42,453 nucleotides of DNA, taken from assembly GCA_024403035.1 (NCBI GenBank), contig JAKSSP010000005.1:88176-130628 (forward strand). Reading direction: 5' to 3'. The position numbers and the translations under genes are program-made. Below, piece after piece: positions 24,458 to 33,236 of this stretch (position 1 is its first letter; the number at the start of each line of letters is the position of its first letter). This DNA is from Mogibacterium sp. Lineage in GTDB: Bacteria > Bacillota > Clostridia > Peptostreptococcales > Anaerovoracaceae. Below the pieces are notes generated by a model. The model searched no databases. It was not told the DNA's origin and was given only the letters and a program-made list of their open reading frames with translations.

Positions 24458-25816
24458 CTATTTATATAATTCCTGAAGTTCGTGCCTCTTTAACTTTCCG
24501 GTAACTGTGCGCGGAAGGATCTCCGGCGTCATTATGACATCGCTTATCTGCCGTGAATGCGGGATGCTCTTGTTGAATCTGTCGACTTCTTTTATAAGTT
24601 TCTTCTTTATGTCTGCCGCAATGGCAGGAACCTTCGGACAGGAACCGACTACCAGCACGGCCTCTCCATCCTTCAGGATGACACCCAGATCAGGAAGGCC
24701 GCACATCTGCTCAAGAGATTCCTCGTATTCAGGGCAGAAGATCTTGTCTCCGTCGGAAAGAACCAGCACGTCATTCTTGCGGCCCTTCAGATGAAGTCTG
24801 CCCTTTTCGTCAAACCATCCGAGGTCACCGGTAAAGAAGCGCCCGTTCTCAAACATCGGCTCTCTGCCCAGATAGCCCAGCATCATGCAAGGTGTCGCGA
24901 CAGAGATCTCGCCGTCTTGCTCAATTCGGATGTCTGCGCCCGGGCATGGATACATGGCATCAGGCCCATCAGGATCCTGAGAAATCGCGATGCCGCTGGA
25001 TGTTTCCGTAAGTCCATAGCCGACATATACTTCTATCCCCTTTTCTTTCAGGCGTTCGACCAGCCGCTTAGGACACGGAGCGCCTCCGATCAGAACGACA
25101 CGAAGCTCAGGATTCAGAGCCTCTTTATTGAGCATATCGTCGATCTGCGAAGGGACCCCCGGGATGATAGTAGGTTTAAAAAACAGCGCGTCTCCGGTAA
25201 AACGGTACACATCCCTTCCCAGCGCTACTGTCGCGCCGTAGGCGAGTCCCCACAGCATGGCACATACGAATCCGTATGCGTGCGAAAGGGAGAGATTGGA
25301 CAATATAACATCGCCTTTGCCGCAGGCGAGCATGCACTGACCACTCCATGCGCTGGTGCACAGCGATTTGGAAGTGAGCCTTACTATCTTGGAGCTGCTT
25401 GTGGTGCCGGAGGTAAAGAAGAGAAGCTCTCCTTCCCCACCCTTGCCTTTTATGCGTCCAAACTCATCACGCTGCGATTCGCGGAGATTTCGGGCCGCTT
25501 CAGCGACTTGTGCGGCGTATTCATTAAAGCCCTCCGGAACACGTGGGTCTGCGATGATGACATCACACCCGGCCAATACATGGGCGAAGATGTCTACGAG
25601 AGAATCTACCGTCTGCTCGTATCTGACGACTTCGACACTGCTGCATTCTGCCTTCACGTGGAAGGACTCCGAGATGATCATCTCGGCAAAGTCTTTGTAG
25701 GAGACCTCGCTGGTGTTGCCTTCCATGTCGCCGCAGCGTATAGCGATGCCGTCACGGGTCATGAAATCATTTACGAGAGCCTCAAAAGATGGAAACTTTC
25801 TATATATGCTCTGCAT
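24458..25816 (-). CDS. AMP-forming acyl-CoA ligase/synthetase (ANL superfamily)
   Basis: This 452-residue adenylate-forming enzyme activates a carboxylic acid with ATP and normally transfers it to CoA. Motifs in order: P-loop LLFFTSGTTSSSKIV (about 130-145), GYGLTETSSG, TGDLGWFDEKGRL, KGRKND and the C-terminal LPRTVTGKLKRHEL with the catalytic lysine. It is shorter than typical acetyl- or long-chain ligases (500-650 residues), closer to small benzoate/phenylacetate-type or o-succinylbenzoate ligases. The substrate is unknown. It converges on the B1/A1 operon and could supply the CoA thioester that a CoA-transferase supplies in known dehydratase pathways; that is inference. Confidence 0.88.
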   Translation of the reverse strand: MQSIYRKFPSFEALVNDFMTRDGIAIRCGDMEGNTSEVSYKDFAEMIISESFHVKAECSSVEVVRYEQTVDSLVDIFAHVLAGCDVIIADPRVPEGFNEYAAQVAEAARNLRESQRDEFGRIKGKGGEGELLFFTSGTTSSSKIVRLTSKSLCTSAWSGQCMLACGKGDVILSNLSLSHAYGFVCAMLWGLAYGATVALGRDVYRFTGDALFFKPTIIPGVPSQIDDMLNKEALNPELRVVLIGGAPCPKRLVERLKEKGIEVYVGYGLTETSSGIAISQDPDGPDAMYPCPGADIRIEQDGEISVATPCMMLGYLGREPMFENGRFFTGDLGWFDEKGRLHLKGRKNDVLVLSDGDKIFCPEYEESLEQMCGLPDLGVILKDGEAVLVVGSCPKVPAIAADIKKKLIKEVDRFNKSIPHSRQISDVIMTPEILPRTVTGKLKRHELQELYK

Positions 25817-25960
25817 GGTCGTATCCCTTCATACCACTCGTGCTGAAAAAGCGTATTATGATTATAAAACAAACGCGGCAGGGGGCTCTACATAATTAAT
25901 CTTTTAACGCTGGATTACGGGATTTTGTGCAAATTGTCAACTGTATTAAACGTAAAATAA

Positions 25961-25988
25961 AAATGCCGGAGAATGATCCCCGGCATTT
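25961..25988. terminator. Bidirectional-type terminator hairpin
   Basis: AAATGCCGG (25961-25969) pairs with CCGGCATTT (25980-25988). A/T tracts flank both sides, so it could stop minus-strand transcripts arriving from 26006 onward. The ligase gene reads away from it. Confidence 0.65.
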
Positions 25989-26005
25989 TCTGCATTGTTT
26001 TGGGC

Positions 26006-26086
26006 TTATGCTCTTGCTCTTGCCATTGCTTCTCCGAAATCCCTTGTTCCTTCCCAAACATTGTTGGAGTATGGGTTCTTGCCCAT
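26006..26086 (-). pseudogene. 3'-terminal gene remnant or tiny ORF, unidentified
   Basis: The minus strand reads MGKNPYSNNVWEGTRDFGEA ... ARA and stops at 26006, followed by the terminator hairpin at 25961-25988 as at a real gene end. The frame remains open upstream but then runs into the promoter of the + strand gene. I do not recognise it. It is probably the tail of a lost gene. Confidence 0.3.
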
Positions 26087-26138
26087 CTTGATGGAGCGCT
26101 GAATATATGCTTTTGTTAACGTTATATCAAGCCTATTA

Positions 26139-26167
26139 TTGAGAAAGCTTGTATTGACATTTATAAT
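26139..26167 (+). promoter_or_regulatory. Sigma-A-type promoter for the small membrane protein / lipoprotein operon
   Basis: TTGAGA (26139-26144) and TATAAT (26162-26167) are separated by exactly 17 bp, 39 bp before the start codon. A second TTGACA at 26154-26159 overlaps but has no matching -10. Confidence 0.8.
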
Positions 26168-26206
26168 AATGGAAAAGCATACATTTACATTCTTCAAGGA
26201 GGAAAA

Positions 26207-26515
26207 ATGAAAATGAACGGTAATAACAAAACTGCGGCCATTGCGGCGTATATAACATGGATCGGATTCATCATTGCGATATGCATAGGTGACAGGTCTG
26301 ACAGGTACGTGGCTCATCATCTGAACCAGGCTCTCGTGATCAATATCGCGAGCGTGCTGGGAGGAGTGCTTAGGGTAATACCACTTGTAGGAAACCTGGC
26401 AGCAAGCATAGTCTCTGTGGCAGTGCTGGTGTTCTGGGCCATTGGTATTTACAGGGCAGCAACAGGAAGCACGGAACCGCTTCCTTTCATAGGCGATATT
26501 CATCTGATTGGCTGA
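26207..26515 (+). CDS. Small membrane protein (DUF4870/Tic20-like)
   Basis: This 102-residue protein has about three hydrophobic segments (AAYITWIGFIIAICIG; IASVLGGVLRVIPLVG; AASIVSVAVLVFWAIGIYRA) with a polar YVAHHLNQALVI between the first two. The HHLNQAL-type motif followed by helices is typical of DUF4870/Tic20-like small membrane proteins of unknown function. AAGGAGG lies 4 nt before the ATG. A lipoprotein gene follows 24 nt later in the same operon. Confidence 0.65.
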   Translation: MKMNGNNKTAAIAAYITWIGFIIAICIGDRSDRYVAHHLNQALVINIASVLGGVLRVIPLVGNLAASIVSVAVLVFWAIGIYRAATGSTEPLPFIGDIHLIG

Positions 26516-26539
26516 TCATAAAAGCAGGGAGGAAAACTG

Positions 26540-27463
26540 ATGAAAAAGAACGCAAGAGTATTGGCGCTTGTAATGGCGCTCGTTATGACATTCGCAATGG
26601 GGCTTTCAGCATGCGGAAAGAAAGCGGCTCCTGATGATGGACAGAATCCGATCATGAACTTTGTCGGATACTATGTATGCGACAGGGCTAATGTATTTAT
26701 CTCTGCTGATGGTGAGGAAGGCGCGAGCGCCATCGTTACATGGAGCAGCAGCGCATGGGAAAACAGCACCTGGATGATGAGCGGCACCTTCGATCCTGAG
26801 ACACTGCAGTTCGAATATCGCGATTGCGTCAAGACAGATTACAAATACGAAGATGACGGAGATGTTGAATCTCAGAAAGAAGTCTACACGGGCGGACACG
26901 GATTCATGTTCTTCAAGGAAGGAGATCCTCTGACACTCACATGGCAGGACGATCAGGAGAAAATCGCGGAAGGCATGGTATTTGAGTATGCCGGCGCAAT
27001 GCCTGAGGGAGAACAGGCCGGAATGGCGAATCCGTGGAGTGACGTAGATTCCCCGGAGGCGGCTGCTGAAGGCGCAGGTCTTGACATTTTCATGGTCCCT
27101 GACGGAGAGGCAGAGATAAGCCTCGGCGAAGTAAAGGTAACTCAGTACAGATGCATGAAGGGCATGGCTGAGGCCGTCGTCGAGTTCCCGGCTGTGGAGA
27201 TGACTATCCGCAAGGGAGACAAGTCGGGTGAGATGGCTGAAGGAGACATTTCCGGAGATTACAGCGAGTACAAGTATGACTGGACTCAGAACATCAAGGG
27301 CCTCGAGGTGAAGTGCTTCGGTAACCGCGATGGCGAAGCTACCAAGACGATCTGGAGCGTAGATGATATGGATTATTCGATCACGGTCCAGGGTCTGGGC
27401 GGTGATGAGGACTACGGTCTGCCGGCTGATGATCTGAACAGCCTGATCAACGGAATCCAGTAA
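26540..27463 (+). CDS. Putative lipoprotein of unknown function
   Basis: This 307-residue protein has a type II signal peptide: MKKNARV, hydrophobic core, then the lipobox LSAC with Cys at about residue 25. The mature part is acidic, rich in Gly, Asp and Glu, with tryptophan-rich beta-type sequence (IVTWSSSAWENSTWMMSG). It should be anchored to the outer face of the membrane. I do not recognise a domain. It is in an operon with the small membrane protein and ends at a strong terminator. Confidence 0.75.
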   Translation: MKKNARVLALVMALVMTFAMGLSACGKKAAPDDGQNPIMNFVGYYVCDRANVFISADGEEGASAIVTWSSSAWENSTWMMSGTFDPETLQFEYRDCVKTDYKYEDDGDVESQKEVYTGGHGFMFFKEGDPLTLTWQDDQEKIAEGMVFEYAGAMPEGEQAGMANPWSDVDSPEAAAEGAGLDIFMVPDGEAEISLGEVKVTQYRCMKGMAEAVVEFPAVEMTIRKGDKSGEMAEGDISGDYSEYKYDWTQNIKGLEVKCFGNRDGEATKTIWSVDDMDYSITVQGLGGDEDYGLPADDLNSLINGIQ

Positions 27464-27479
27464 AACTCATAAAAACAAC

Positions 27480-27505
27480 GGCAGCGGATATCCGCTGCCC
27501 TTTTT
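27480..27505. terminator. Strong terminator, perfect 20-bp palindrome
   Basis: GGCAGCGGATATCCGCTGCC (27480-27499) is a perfect palindrome followed by CTTTTT and preceded by an A-run, so it can serve both the lipoprotein gene and the convergent His-rich gene. Confidence 0.88.
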
Positions 27506-27518
27506 CATTTGTTTCAGA

Positions 27519-27887
27519 TTATTTGTCCTGGTTCGTGATGAGCGACAGGGCCTGCTCTATAAGATCATTGCTCTCGCCCAGCTTGTCGACCGCGTCGTGG
27601 ATGAGATCCGCGGTCACCTCGTCGAATGAGTGCGCCAGGTCGTGAAGCTCTTCTGCGTGGTGACGGTTGTGGTCGAGCATGTACTTAAGAAGGGCGAGGG
27701 CTTCTTCAGGTGAAGACGCTGTTGCGTGAGTATGCGTGTGACCGTGTGAATGTGTGGTGCCGTCCGCGTGCGTATGCATGTGGTGATGGCCGCAATGTTC
27801 GTGCTCATGAGTATGAGTGTGGTCGTGTTCGTGCGGCTCGCTGGCGTGATCCGAAGCTGCATTTCTATTGATATTGTCTGTGCACAT
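27519..27887 (-). CDS. Histidine-rich metal-binding protein
   Basis: This 122-residue protein starts at MCTDNINRN; the minus-strand GGAGG (27894-27898) is 6 nt before this ATG, ruling out the longer frame. Residues about 18-58 are dominated by His alternating with Thr, Glu and Asp (HEHDHTHTHEHEHCGHHH, then THSHGHTHTHAT). The C-terminal helical part contains YMLDHNRHHAEELHDLAHSF. Similar proteins in Clostridia are often labelled cobalt-related, but the family is uncharacterised. It most likely buffers Ni, Co or Zn. Its place between dehydratase pairs and near CooC/CooT homologues makes nickel or cobalt attractive. Confidence 0.7.
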   Translation of the reverse strand: MCTDNINRNAASDHASEPHEHDHTHTHEHEHCGHHHMHTHADGTTHSHGHTHTHATASSPEEALALLKYMLDHNRHHAEELHDLAHSFDEVTADLIHDAVDKLGESNDLIEQALSLITNQDK

Positions 27888-28051
27888 TTTATGCCTCCTT
27901 TTGCTCATTTCCTACGCGGTAATTTTATCAGATATTGTGGTTTTTTGCATTATTTACAACCCTATATAGGGGATATAAAAAAAGCGGATATCATGTACAA
28001 AAAAAATACAAAAACTAAATCGGAATAGGCAGTTTCCAGGCCCTGTCTTCG

Positions 28052-28081
28052 TTGACACAAATATAACGAAAGCCTTAAAAT
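28052..28081 (+). promoter_or_regulatory. Promoter of the B2/A2 operon
   Basis: TTGACA (28052-28057) and TAAAAT (28076-28081) are separated by 18 bp. The start codon is 135 bp downstream, leaving a long 5' leader. Confidence 0.7.
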
Positions 28082-28216
28082 AAAGTCAGTAATAATATCG
28101 TAGGAAAACTGGATGCTCCGTGTGAGTTCCTCGTTTTTACGCGTGCTGAAAGGCATGAGAGCGGCATTTTTTCTACGAGAGTTTTTTGAAGAGAGGGAGA
28201 GGTAAGGTGACACATA
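28082..28216 (+). other. 5' leader of the B2/A2 operon
   Basis: About 135 nt without a gene. It has two T-runs (near 28168 and 28185) preceded by G/C-containing stretches, so attenuation is possible. I could not draw a convincing terminator stem. The ribosome-binding site is in AGGTAAGGTG just before the ATG. Confidence 0.3.
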
Positions 28217-29404
28217 ATGCGTGACTTAAAGCATCTGATCTACTTTGAGGACCTGCTGCAGGAAGCCAACAACGAGCTCGTGCGCAAAGGCAAAGAAGAC
28301 GGCAATCTGTGTCTCGGATACACATGCTACTTCATGCCTGAAGTCCTCCTCGATCTGCCTGGCTGCTTCTCGGTCAGACTGAGAGCGCCTAAGTGCACAT
28401 CGCCTGACATGGCTTCATACTACATGTCCGGACGTACATGCCACTACGGCAGATCACTCCTCGAGAGAGCTCTGGAGGGCGGATTCAACTTCATCGACGC
28501 CCAGCTCGCCACAGAGACCTGCACGGTCACTTGCAGATTCCAGGAGCATCTTGAGTACATGGACGACGTTATCAATAACGCGACGTTCAAGACATCCTTC
28601 ACGGACGTTCCGTTCAAGAAGAACGAGAACAGCATCGATCACTACAGGAAGCAGCTGAAGATCCACGTACTCGATTTCCTTAAGGACGAGTTCGGCGTGG
28701 ACACATCTGACGAGGCCATCCTGAAGGCGATCAAGATCAACAACGAGGTGAATGACATCGTCAGAGCCATCGGAGATTACCGCAAGCTCGACAATCCGAC
28801 CATCACAGGTTATGAGTTCAGCGTCATCACGCTGGTATCGATGGTCTGCCCTAAGTATCTCATCGTTGACAAGCTCAGAGAGACACTCGAAGAGCTCAAG
28901 ACAAGAGAGCCTGACGACAAGCCGAACTTCAAGATCAAGGTCCTGCTCGCAGGTTCCGAGAACGACGATCCTGACTTCATCAAGCTGATCGAAGGCTGCG
29001 GAGCTCTCGTAGTAGCCGACAGACATTGCTACGGCTCGCTCGAGGCAAGACAGCACATCGACATCGAAGAGGGCGAAGATCCTCTGACAGCTGTCGCTAA
29101 GCACTACCTGCTGAAGAGCCAGTGCGCGAGATTCATGGAGCAGCAGGAGATGAGACACCGCAAGAAGGTGCTCGCAGATTACGCTAAGGAATATAAGGCT
29201 GACGGTATCATCGTGGAATCCAACAAGTTCTGCGAATACTGGAGCTTTGAGAGAATGATCGATACGATCGTTCTGCCTAGAGACTTCGGATACCCGGTAT
29301 GCTCCATCGAGAAGGAGTACATCAACACGGCATCCGGACAGCTCAGAACAAGATTCCAGGCTTTCGTTGAGAGCGTAGAGCTCAAGAAGATCCAGGAGGG
29401 CTAA
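28217..29404 (+). CDS. 2-hydroxyacyl-CoA dehydratase family, B-type subunit (copy 2)
   Basis: This 395-residue paralogue of the proteins at 21581 and 34245 shares MRDLKHLIYFEDLLQEANNE, ITGYEF, GSENDD, KEYKADGII and the C-terminal RTRFQAFVESVELKKIQ. Cluster ligands expected from characterised HadC/FldC are C75, C102 and C339 (KFCEYW). The extra cysteines C60, C106 and C211 include ones not shared by all copies. The A2 gene starts 3 nt after its stop. High bias toward C-ending codons suggests abundant protein. No substrate can be named from sequence. Confidence 0.88.
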   Translation: MRDLKHLIYFEDLLQEANNELVRKGKEDGNLCLGYTCYFMPEVLLDLPGCFSVRLRAPKCTSPDMASYYMSGRTCHYGRSLLERALEGGFNFIDAQLATETCTVTCRFQEHLEYMDDVINNATFKTSFTDVPFKKNENSIDHYRKQLKIHVLDFLKDEFGVDTSDEAILKAIKINNEVNDIVRAIGDYRKLDNPTITGYEFSVITLVSMVCPKYLIVDKLRETLEELKTREPDDKPNFKIKVLLAGSENDDPDFIKLIEGCGALVVADRHCYGSLEARQHIDIEEGEDPLTAVAKHYLLKSQCARFMEQQEMRHRKKVLADYAKEYKADGIIVESNKFCEYWSFERMIDTIVLPRDFGYPVCSIEKEYINTASGQLRTRFQAFVESVELKKIQEG

Positions 29405-29407
29405 GAC

Positions 29408-31045
29408 ATGAAGAAACCTGATTTAAGCAAACTCAAAGACCTCGACGTCAAGAAGGCTGCAAGGGACTTCTGGTATGGAAAGCCTCACGGTGAAAGACGT
29501 CTTGGCGACCTGTATATACCTAAGACAGGTCTTTATAAGCACAGAGAGTGGCGTGGTTTCAAAGATACCATGTACTACTTCAACAACATCTGGCTGTACA
29601 ACTACGGAATGATCGTTCACGACATCATGGTTTACGGCGGCGGCCCTAAGGGACTCCTGCAGTTCCTCAAGGGAACCTGGAGATACAGATGGATGGGCCA
29701 GACTTACCTGACGGTAATGCACTGGTTCGACAGATGCCTTGAGGGCATGAGAGGCGAGACACTCGCCGCATCCGCATGGCACTTCAGAGGTATCGTAAGC
29801 GCATGCCTGTACCAGATCACCGGATTCTTCAACAGAGACCTCAACATCGGCGGAGATCCGGCTCTCAGAGCTAAGACGATCGGTACAGACGAGACATTAT
29901 GGGGCGGAGTCATCTATCCGTACATGGATCAGGGCGGATATTACCTGCCGACACAGATGATCCCGTACTTCGTAACATGCCACTGCAACAACCACACAGT
30001 ACTCAACTACATCGACGCCGTACAGGCTTACGGACTTCCGGGCGACCCTTGTCCGATGTGCCAGGCCGAGGCCGGCATCTACATCGAGGACGATGTTCCT
30101 GATTCATACGTCGCGATGGTCACGACAAACGAGGCCTGCGACAGCTCGGTAGGAACATCCGTCATTCAGGACTGGATGATGAACAAGCCGCTCTTCGCGA
30201 TGCCGCAGGTAATGCAGTTCGACGACGATTCCGTTCTCGAAAACTGCGCCAAGGAGATCGAGATGGCCTGGAGATTCATCGAAGAGCAGACCGGACTCGA
30301 GTTCCACTGGGAAGAGCTCAAGAAGCACATCGAGCTGCAGAACAAGCAGAACCAGTTCGAGAGAGAAAAATGGGATGTAGCCGCGAATACTCACAGCTAT
30401 CCTATCAACGGCGTAGCTCAGGCCCTGTACAGGATCTTCTACTCGCAGTATGGCGAGAGACCATTCTGGCATGATGTTGACGCTAAGGTCAGAAAGATCA
30501 TGGAGAAGTGCGTAAACGAAGACATCAACACCTTCCCTATGACAAGACACAGAGTCATCGCCTGGTCATGCGCTCCGCTGTACTACTCAGCATGGTGCAC
30601 ATGGGCTTACAACTGCTGGGGCCTCAACACGATCATCAACATGGACTCGCTCATGTTCGACCTGGATATCAGGACAGATACTTACGAGAACTGCCTGATG
30701 GATATCGCGAAATATCACGAGTGGGCTCCGATGAGAAGAATGGCTGTAGGCGGACTGCAGCACATATTCGAGCTCTGGGAGAACATGGAGAAGTTCAACT
30801 GCGACATGGTCATGATGTACGACCAGCTGCAGTGCAAGGGCATGCAGGGTGTCGTAGGACTCTTCGAAGACGAGTTCAGAGCCCGCAACATCCATGCAAT
30901 CTGGATGCCGCACGCTCTGCCTGACAAGAGAACAGTTCCAAGGTCACAGATCAGACAGATCATCAATGACTACATGTTCACAGTAATGGGCGAAGAACCG
31001 CTCGATCCGTCACTGCTTGACTTTGACGATATCGACAGCTGGTAG
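29408..31045 (+). CDS. 2-hydroxyacyl-CoA dehydratase family, A-type subunit with N-terminal extension (copy 2)
   Basis: This 545-residue partner of B2 has expected cluster ligands C215 (GDPCPMCQAEAG), C244 (NEACDSS) and C476 (LQCKGM). The N-terminal extension of about 130 residues has HREWRG (45-50), aromatic helices (YYFNNIWLYNYG) and WRYRWM (91-96). Next to the first ligand it carries an additional cysteine (C218), and C191/C193 occur in VTCHCNNH; these are not present in copies 1 and 3. A small membrane-protein gene follows 14 nt later and is probably co-translated. Confidence 0.87.
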   Translation: MKKPDLSKLKDLDVKKAARDFWYGKPHGERRLGDLYIPKTGLYKHREWRGFKDTMYYFNNIWLYNYGMIVHDIMVYGGGPKGLLQFLKGTWRYRWMGQTYLTVMHWFDRCLEGMRGETLAASAWHFRGIVSACLYQITGFFNRDLNIGGDPALRAKTIGTDETLWGGVIYPYMDQGGYYLPTQMIPYFVTCHCNNHTVLNYIDAVQAYGLPGDPCPMCQAEAGIYIEDDVPDSYVAMVTTNEACDSSVGTSVIQDWMMNKPLFAMPQVMQFDDDSVLENCAKEIEMAWRFIEEQTGLEFHWEELKKHIELQNKQNQFEREKWDVAANTHSYPINGVAQALYRIFYSQYGERPFWHDVDAKVRKIMEKCVNEDINTFPMTRHRVIAWSCAPLYYSAWCTWAYNCWGLNTIINMDSLMFDLDIRTDTYENCLMDIAKYHEWAPMRRMAVGGLQHIFELWENMEKFNCDMVMMYDQLQCKGMQGVVGLFEDEFRARNIHAIWMPHALPDKRTVPRSQIRQIINDYMFTVMGEEPLDPSLLDFDDIDSW

Positions 31046-31059
31046 AAAGGAGGCCGGTG

Positions 31060-31287
31060 ATGAAGAAGGCTAAGAAAAAAAGCACGGTCGGCAGAATCGT
31101 GAAGAAGACTCTCGGAATCGGAGCTCTCGCATATGCCGGACTGTTCTGCGTATTCTACTTCGATCTTGACGGTAAACTGCTCTACTACGTTGTTGAGCCG
31201 TTCATGAAGAACCACTTCGACAACATGGAGAGAAGAGATCCGCATACGGTACCGTACGAGCAGATCGATACTGAATACATGCAATAA
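31060..31287 (+). CDS. Small single-span membrane protein linked to dehydratase (family member 1)
   Basis: This 75-residue protein starts with a lysine-rich segment (MKKAKKKSTVGRIVKK), then one membrane helix (TLGIGALAYAGLFCVFYF), then LDGKLLYYVVEPFM and a polar tail. The positive-inside rule puts the N-terminus in the cytoplasm. AAAGGAGG is 6 nt before the ATG. It is clearly related to the 60-residue protein at 38168: both have (F/Y)(F/Y)x(D/N)LDxKLL just after the helix and an FD 10-11 residues later. Both close dehydratase blocks. No known family comes to mind; membrane anchoring of the A/B complex is a guess. Confidence 0.75.
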   Translation: MKKAKKKSTVGRIVKKTLGIGALAYAGLFCVFYFDLDGKLLYYVVEPFMKNHFDNMERRDPHTVPYEQIDTEYMQ

Positions 31288-31313
31288 AAAAACAAGAAAG
31301 AAGTTATCGCACA

Positions 31314-33227
31314 ATGAAAAAGAAATTCAAAGCCGAATCCCAGCGTCTGCTGGACATGATGATCAACTCGATCTACACGCACAAGGAGATATTCCTGCGT
31401 GAGATCATATCTAACGCGTCCGATGCCATCGATAAGATGTGCTACCTTGCTCTTACTGATAAAAACGTCGGAGAGAGCCGCAGCGATTACGAGATCATCC
31501 TCACTCTCGACAAGGAGAACCGTACTCTCACGGTCAGCGACAACGGGATCGGCATGGACGAGCAGGAGCTCGAAAAGAACCTCGGTACCATCGCCTTCTC
31601 CGGCAGCAGCCGCTTCAGCGAGCAGCTCGAGAAGGATTCGAAGGCCGCGAAGAGCACGGCGGATGATCACACAGGCGAGGTCGACATCATCGGACAGTTC
31701 GGCGTAGGATTCTACTCCGCGTTCATGGTGGCCGACAAAGTCGAGGTGGTCAGCAAGCGCTACGGCTCGGACAAGGCCTACAAGTGGGTGTCCGAGGGTG
31801 CGGGCGGCTACAGCATCGAGGACGCGGAAAGAGACGGACACGGGACGGACGTCATCATGCATATCAGGCAGGACGGCGAGACCGAGGACGAGTTCAGCCA
31901 GTACATGAGGGAATACCCTATCTACAAGCTGGTAAAGAAATACTCCGACTACATCCGCTTCCCGATAAAGATGCTGATGCCTCAGCCGCGCATGAAGGAA
32001 GGCTCGGATCCGGAGAATCCGGAATTCGAGGAAGTCTGGGAATATGAGACATTCAACTCGATGGTGCCTCTCTGGCAGCGCAAGCGCTCGGAAGTCACCA
32101 AAGAGGAATACGACGAGTTCTATAAGGCAACCTTCCAGGATGACACAAAGCCTCTTGAGACGCTGACCGTATCGGTCGAGGGAGTCGTAAGCTACGACGC
32201 GCTGATGTTCATACCGGAGCTGGTACCTAACAAGTACTACACCGATGAATACACCGGCGGGTTGCAGCTCTACAGCTCGGGCGTTCTCATCATGGACAAG
32301 TGTAAAGAACTCCTGCCGGAATATTTCAACTTTGTCAGAGGCGTCGTCGACTCCCCTGACCTGTCGCTCAACATCTCACGCGAGATGCTGCAGCATGACA
32401 GGCAGCTGAGACTGATCTCACAGAACCTTGAGAAGAAGATCAAAGCGAAGCTTGAGGAGATGCGCGACAAGAACAGAGAGGAGTACGAGAAGTTCTACAA
32501 AAGCTTCGGCCGCCAGCTGAAGCTGTGCGCGCTCGACGATTACGGCAAGTATAAGGAACAGCTGCAGGATTTCCTGATGTTCTGGTCATCGACAGAGGAG
32601 AAGCCTGTCACTCTCGCGGAATACGTTGAGAGGATGAAGGATGATCAGGAGTATATCTACTACGCCACCGGCGACAGTCTCGAAGCGGTCGACAAGATGC
32701 CGCAGACCGAGATCCTGAAGGACAGGGGCATAGAGATACTCTACTTCACCGACAGCACGGACGGTTTTATCCCTGATATGTTCAGGAACTACAAGGAAAA
32801 GAAATTCATGTCCGTCATCGATGGCGACTTCGACCTGGGCGAAGGCAAGGACGAAGAGACCGTGAATAAGACGTTCAAGGACACCTTTGACTTTGTAAAG
32901 GAGACACTGGGGGACAAGGTGGATGTCGTCAAGGCGACCACCAAGCTCAAGACCCACCCTGTCTGCCTGTCCAGCGGAGAAGGAATCACCTTCGAGATGG
33001 AGAAGTACTTCACGGCGGTCAATCCTGACCTCGGCATGAAGGCTAAGCGCATACTCGAGCTCAACGTGGATCATGACGCGTTCCTGGCTCTCGACAGAGC
33101 GAGGATCGACGATCCGGAGAGAGCAAAGAAGATGTGCGAGATCCTGCTGAATCAGGCGCTGATGATAGCGGGGCTGCCGATCCAGGATCCTAGCGGATAC
33201 ACTGACGTTGTCTGCTCCTTGTTCTGA
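31314..33227 (+). CDS. htpG: HSP90-family chaperone HtpG
   Basis: This 637-residue protein has usual HtpG length and domains: N-terminal ATPase (FKAESQRLLDMMINSIYTHK; IFLREIISNASDAIDK; SDNGIGMDEQEL; GQFGVGFYSAFMVADKV), the middle domain (LMFIPELVP ... VVDSPDLSLNISREMLQ) and the C-terminal dimerisation domain. The bacterial form lacks the MEEVD tail. It follows the small membrane protein by 26 nt and may be read from the B2/A2 promoter, suggesting help with folding of abundant complexes; that link is inference. Confidence 0.96.
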   Translation: MKKKFKAESQRLLDMMINSIYTHKEIFLREIISNASDAIDKMCYLALTDKNVGESRSDYEIILTLDKENRTLTVSDNGIGMDEQELEKNLGTIAFSGSSRFSEQLEKDSKAAKSTADDHTGEVDIIGQFGVGFYSAFMVADKVEVVSKRYGSDKAYKWVSEGAGGYSIEDAERDGHGTDVIMHIRQDGETEDEFSQYMREYPIYKLVKKYSDYIRFPIKMLMPQPRMKEGSDPENPEFEEVWEYETFNSMVPLWQRKRSEVTKEEYDEFYKATFQDDTKPLETLTVSVEGVVSYDALMFIPELVPNKYYTDEYTGGLQLYSSGVLIMDKCKELLPEYFNFVRGVVDSPDLSLNISREMLQHDRQLRLISQNLEKKIKAKLEEMRDKNREEYEKFYKSFGRQLKLCALDDYGKYKEQLQDFLMFWSSTEEKPVTLAEYVERMKDDQEYIYYATGDSLEAVDKMPQTEILKDRGIEILYFTDSTDGFIPDMFRNYKEKKFMSVIDGDFDLGEGKDEETVNKTFKDTFDFVKETLGDKVDVVKATTKLKTHPVCLSSGEGITFEMEKYFTAVNPDLGMKAKRILELNVDHDAFLALDRARIDDPERAKKMCEILLNQALMIAGLPIQDPSGYTDVVCSLF

Positions 33228-33236
33228 CTATAGTAG

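Larger units (their letters stand above)
25817..26206. other. Intergenic region between acyl-CoA ligase and small membrane protein
   Basis: This 390-bp gap holds a possible minus-strand -10 (TATAAT read on the minus strand near 25860), a bidirectional terminator (25961-25988), a short minus-strand reading frame (26006-26086) and a good + strand promoter (26139-26167). It is AT-rich compared with flanking genes. Confidence 0.5.

Noticed and set aside
24557-25846. Long open frame (429 codons) on the plus strand opposite the acyl-CoA ligase
   Set aside because: The minus-strand protein has all ANL motifs in order; the plus-strand frame shows none and would run through the ligase promoter.
27720-27850. 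Tandem-repeat array or CRISPR suggested by the repetitive GTG/CAT words
   Set aside because: The repetition is explained by His-Thr/His-Glu codons of the His-rich protein; there are no unique spacers.
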